A DNA stretch of 64,000 nucleotides from Lewinellaceae bacterium (GTDB lineage: Bacteria > Bacteroidota > Bacteroidia > Chitinophagales > Saprospiraceae): the NCBI GenBank assembly GCA_016716135.1, contig JADJWX010000019.1, forward strand, positions 1 through 64,000, in the 5' to 3' direction. A model generated the notes under the pieces. That model worked only from the letters and a program-made list of their open reading frames with translations, was not told where the DNA came from and ran no database searches. A program made the position numbers and the translations under genes. Each line of letters opens with the position of its first letter. The stretch's first letter is position 1. Positions 63,776 to 64,000 of the stretch are shown in pieces.

Positions 63776-64000
63776 ATGCAACGGATTGGTTATTTTTTTA
63801 CACGTGTTTTAATTGAAGCTTTTCGCTTCGTTCCGTTTTGGCTGTTGTACGGCCTGTCCGATGTCCTGGCCTTTTTTCTATACCGGGTGGTGGGCTACCG
63901 CCGGGAGGTGGTTTGGAACAACCTGCGGCGCGCTTTTCCGGAAAAAACGGATGACGCCCTGATGAAAATTGTCCGGCACTCGTACCGCAACCTGACGGAT
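63776..64000 (+). CDS. Lysophospholipid/lipid A-type acyltransferase, 5' part
   Basis: The visible 75 residues begin MQRIGYFFTRVLIEAFRFVP and continue LLYGLSDVLAFFLYRVVGYR, then REVVWNNLRRAFPEKTDDAL and VRHSYRNLTD. This is the N-terminal hydrophobic region and the R-x-x-V-x-x-N-L-x-x-A-F-P motif of LpxL/HtrB-type acyltransferases, which transfer acyl chains to lipid A on the inner membrane. The gene runs off the right edge, so the catalytic HX4D motif is not visible. Confidence 0.8.
   Translation, partial: MQRIGYFFTRVLIEAFRFVPFWLLYGLSDVLAFFLYRVVGYRREVVWNNLRRAFPEKTDDALMKIVRHSYRNLTD

Noticed and set aside
1..64000. tRNA, rRNA or CRISPR features
   Set aside because: I looked for cloverleaf ends, rRNA-like conserved blocks and regular short repeats and found none.

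Overview
The window looks like a chromosome segment of a free-living member of the phylum Bacteroidota, probably a relative of the Saprospiria/Lewinella group. The sequence support is: type IX secretion sorting tails (1-220, 41048-42589), a SprB-repeat adhesin, hybrid two-component regulators that end in AraC helix-turn-helix domains, TPR-class III cyclases, the mutY-ssb pair, MaeB malic enzyme, weak Shine-Dalgarno signals, and a few promoters of the Bacteroidota type (TTG-N19-TAnnTTTG). I saw no tRNA, rRNA or CRISPR array. All functions are read from the sequence; no database search was run.

Layout. 1-9.4 kb: the tail of a T9SS cargo gene, an M20 amidohydrolase with an added N-terminal cysteine-hydrolase-like domain, a small basic secreted protein, and two paralogous TPR/adenylate cyclase receptors. 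9.5-17 kb: a giant SprB-repeat surface protein and a TPR hybrid histidine kinase. 17.3-23.2 kb: an AraC regulator (5' end apparently frameshifted) leading a small redox/membrane operon, then a DUF2279 protein and two unknown genes. 23.7-27.4 kb: a DUF3883 protein and an S9 peptidase. 27.5-50.3 kb: an accessory region. 50.3-64 kb: housekeeping-like genes (comM, LytTR regulator, M57 lipoprotein protease, maeB, TauE/SafE permease, ssb, mutY, PIG-L deacetylase, start of a lipid A-type acyltransferase).

The accessory region is the most interesting part. The intact comM gene (50299-51861) has two decayed copies of its 3' end, in the same orientation, at about 37.8-38.1 kb and 27.6-27.9 kb. Each comM 3' end is followed by the tail of a REP-associated (Y1) transposase. 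These three direct repeats enclose two cassettes. The first (27.9-37.5 kb) holds a hybrid two-component regulator, a DUF3841 protein, a duplicated beta-domain protein, and a serine hydrolase with 53-residue repeats that is split by a dead IS630-type element. The second (38.1-50.2 kb) holds a CHAT caspase-like protein, a leucine-rich T9SS protein, two large proteins of unknown family (565 and 1154 residues, no signal peptide) and an ECF sigma/anti-sigma-like pair. A 60-bp upstream element is shared by the leucine-rich gene and the 1154-residue gene, so these may form one regulon. This second cassette is my candidate for an undescribed system.

Intergenic DNA is rich in palindromic repeats built around the 15-bp palindrome GACCTCTCCGAGGTC. 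They include two 225-bp MITE-like copies with covarying terminal inverted repeats and at least three copies of a roughly 300-340-bp element bounded by TACCGGCGTGCA.
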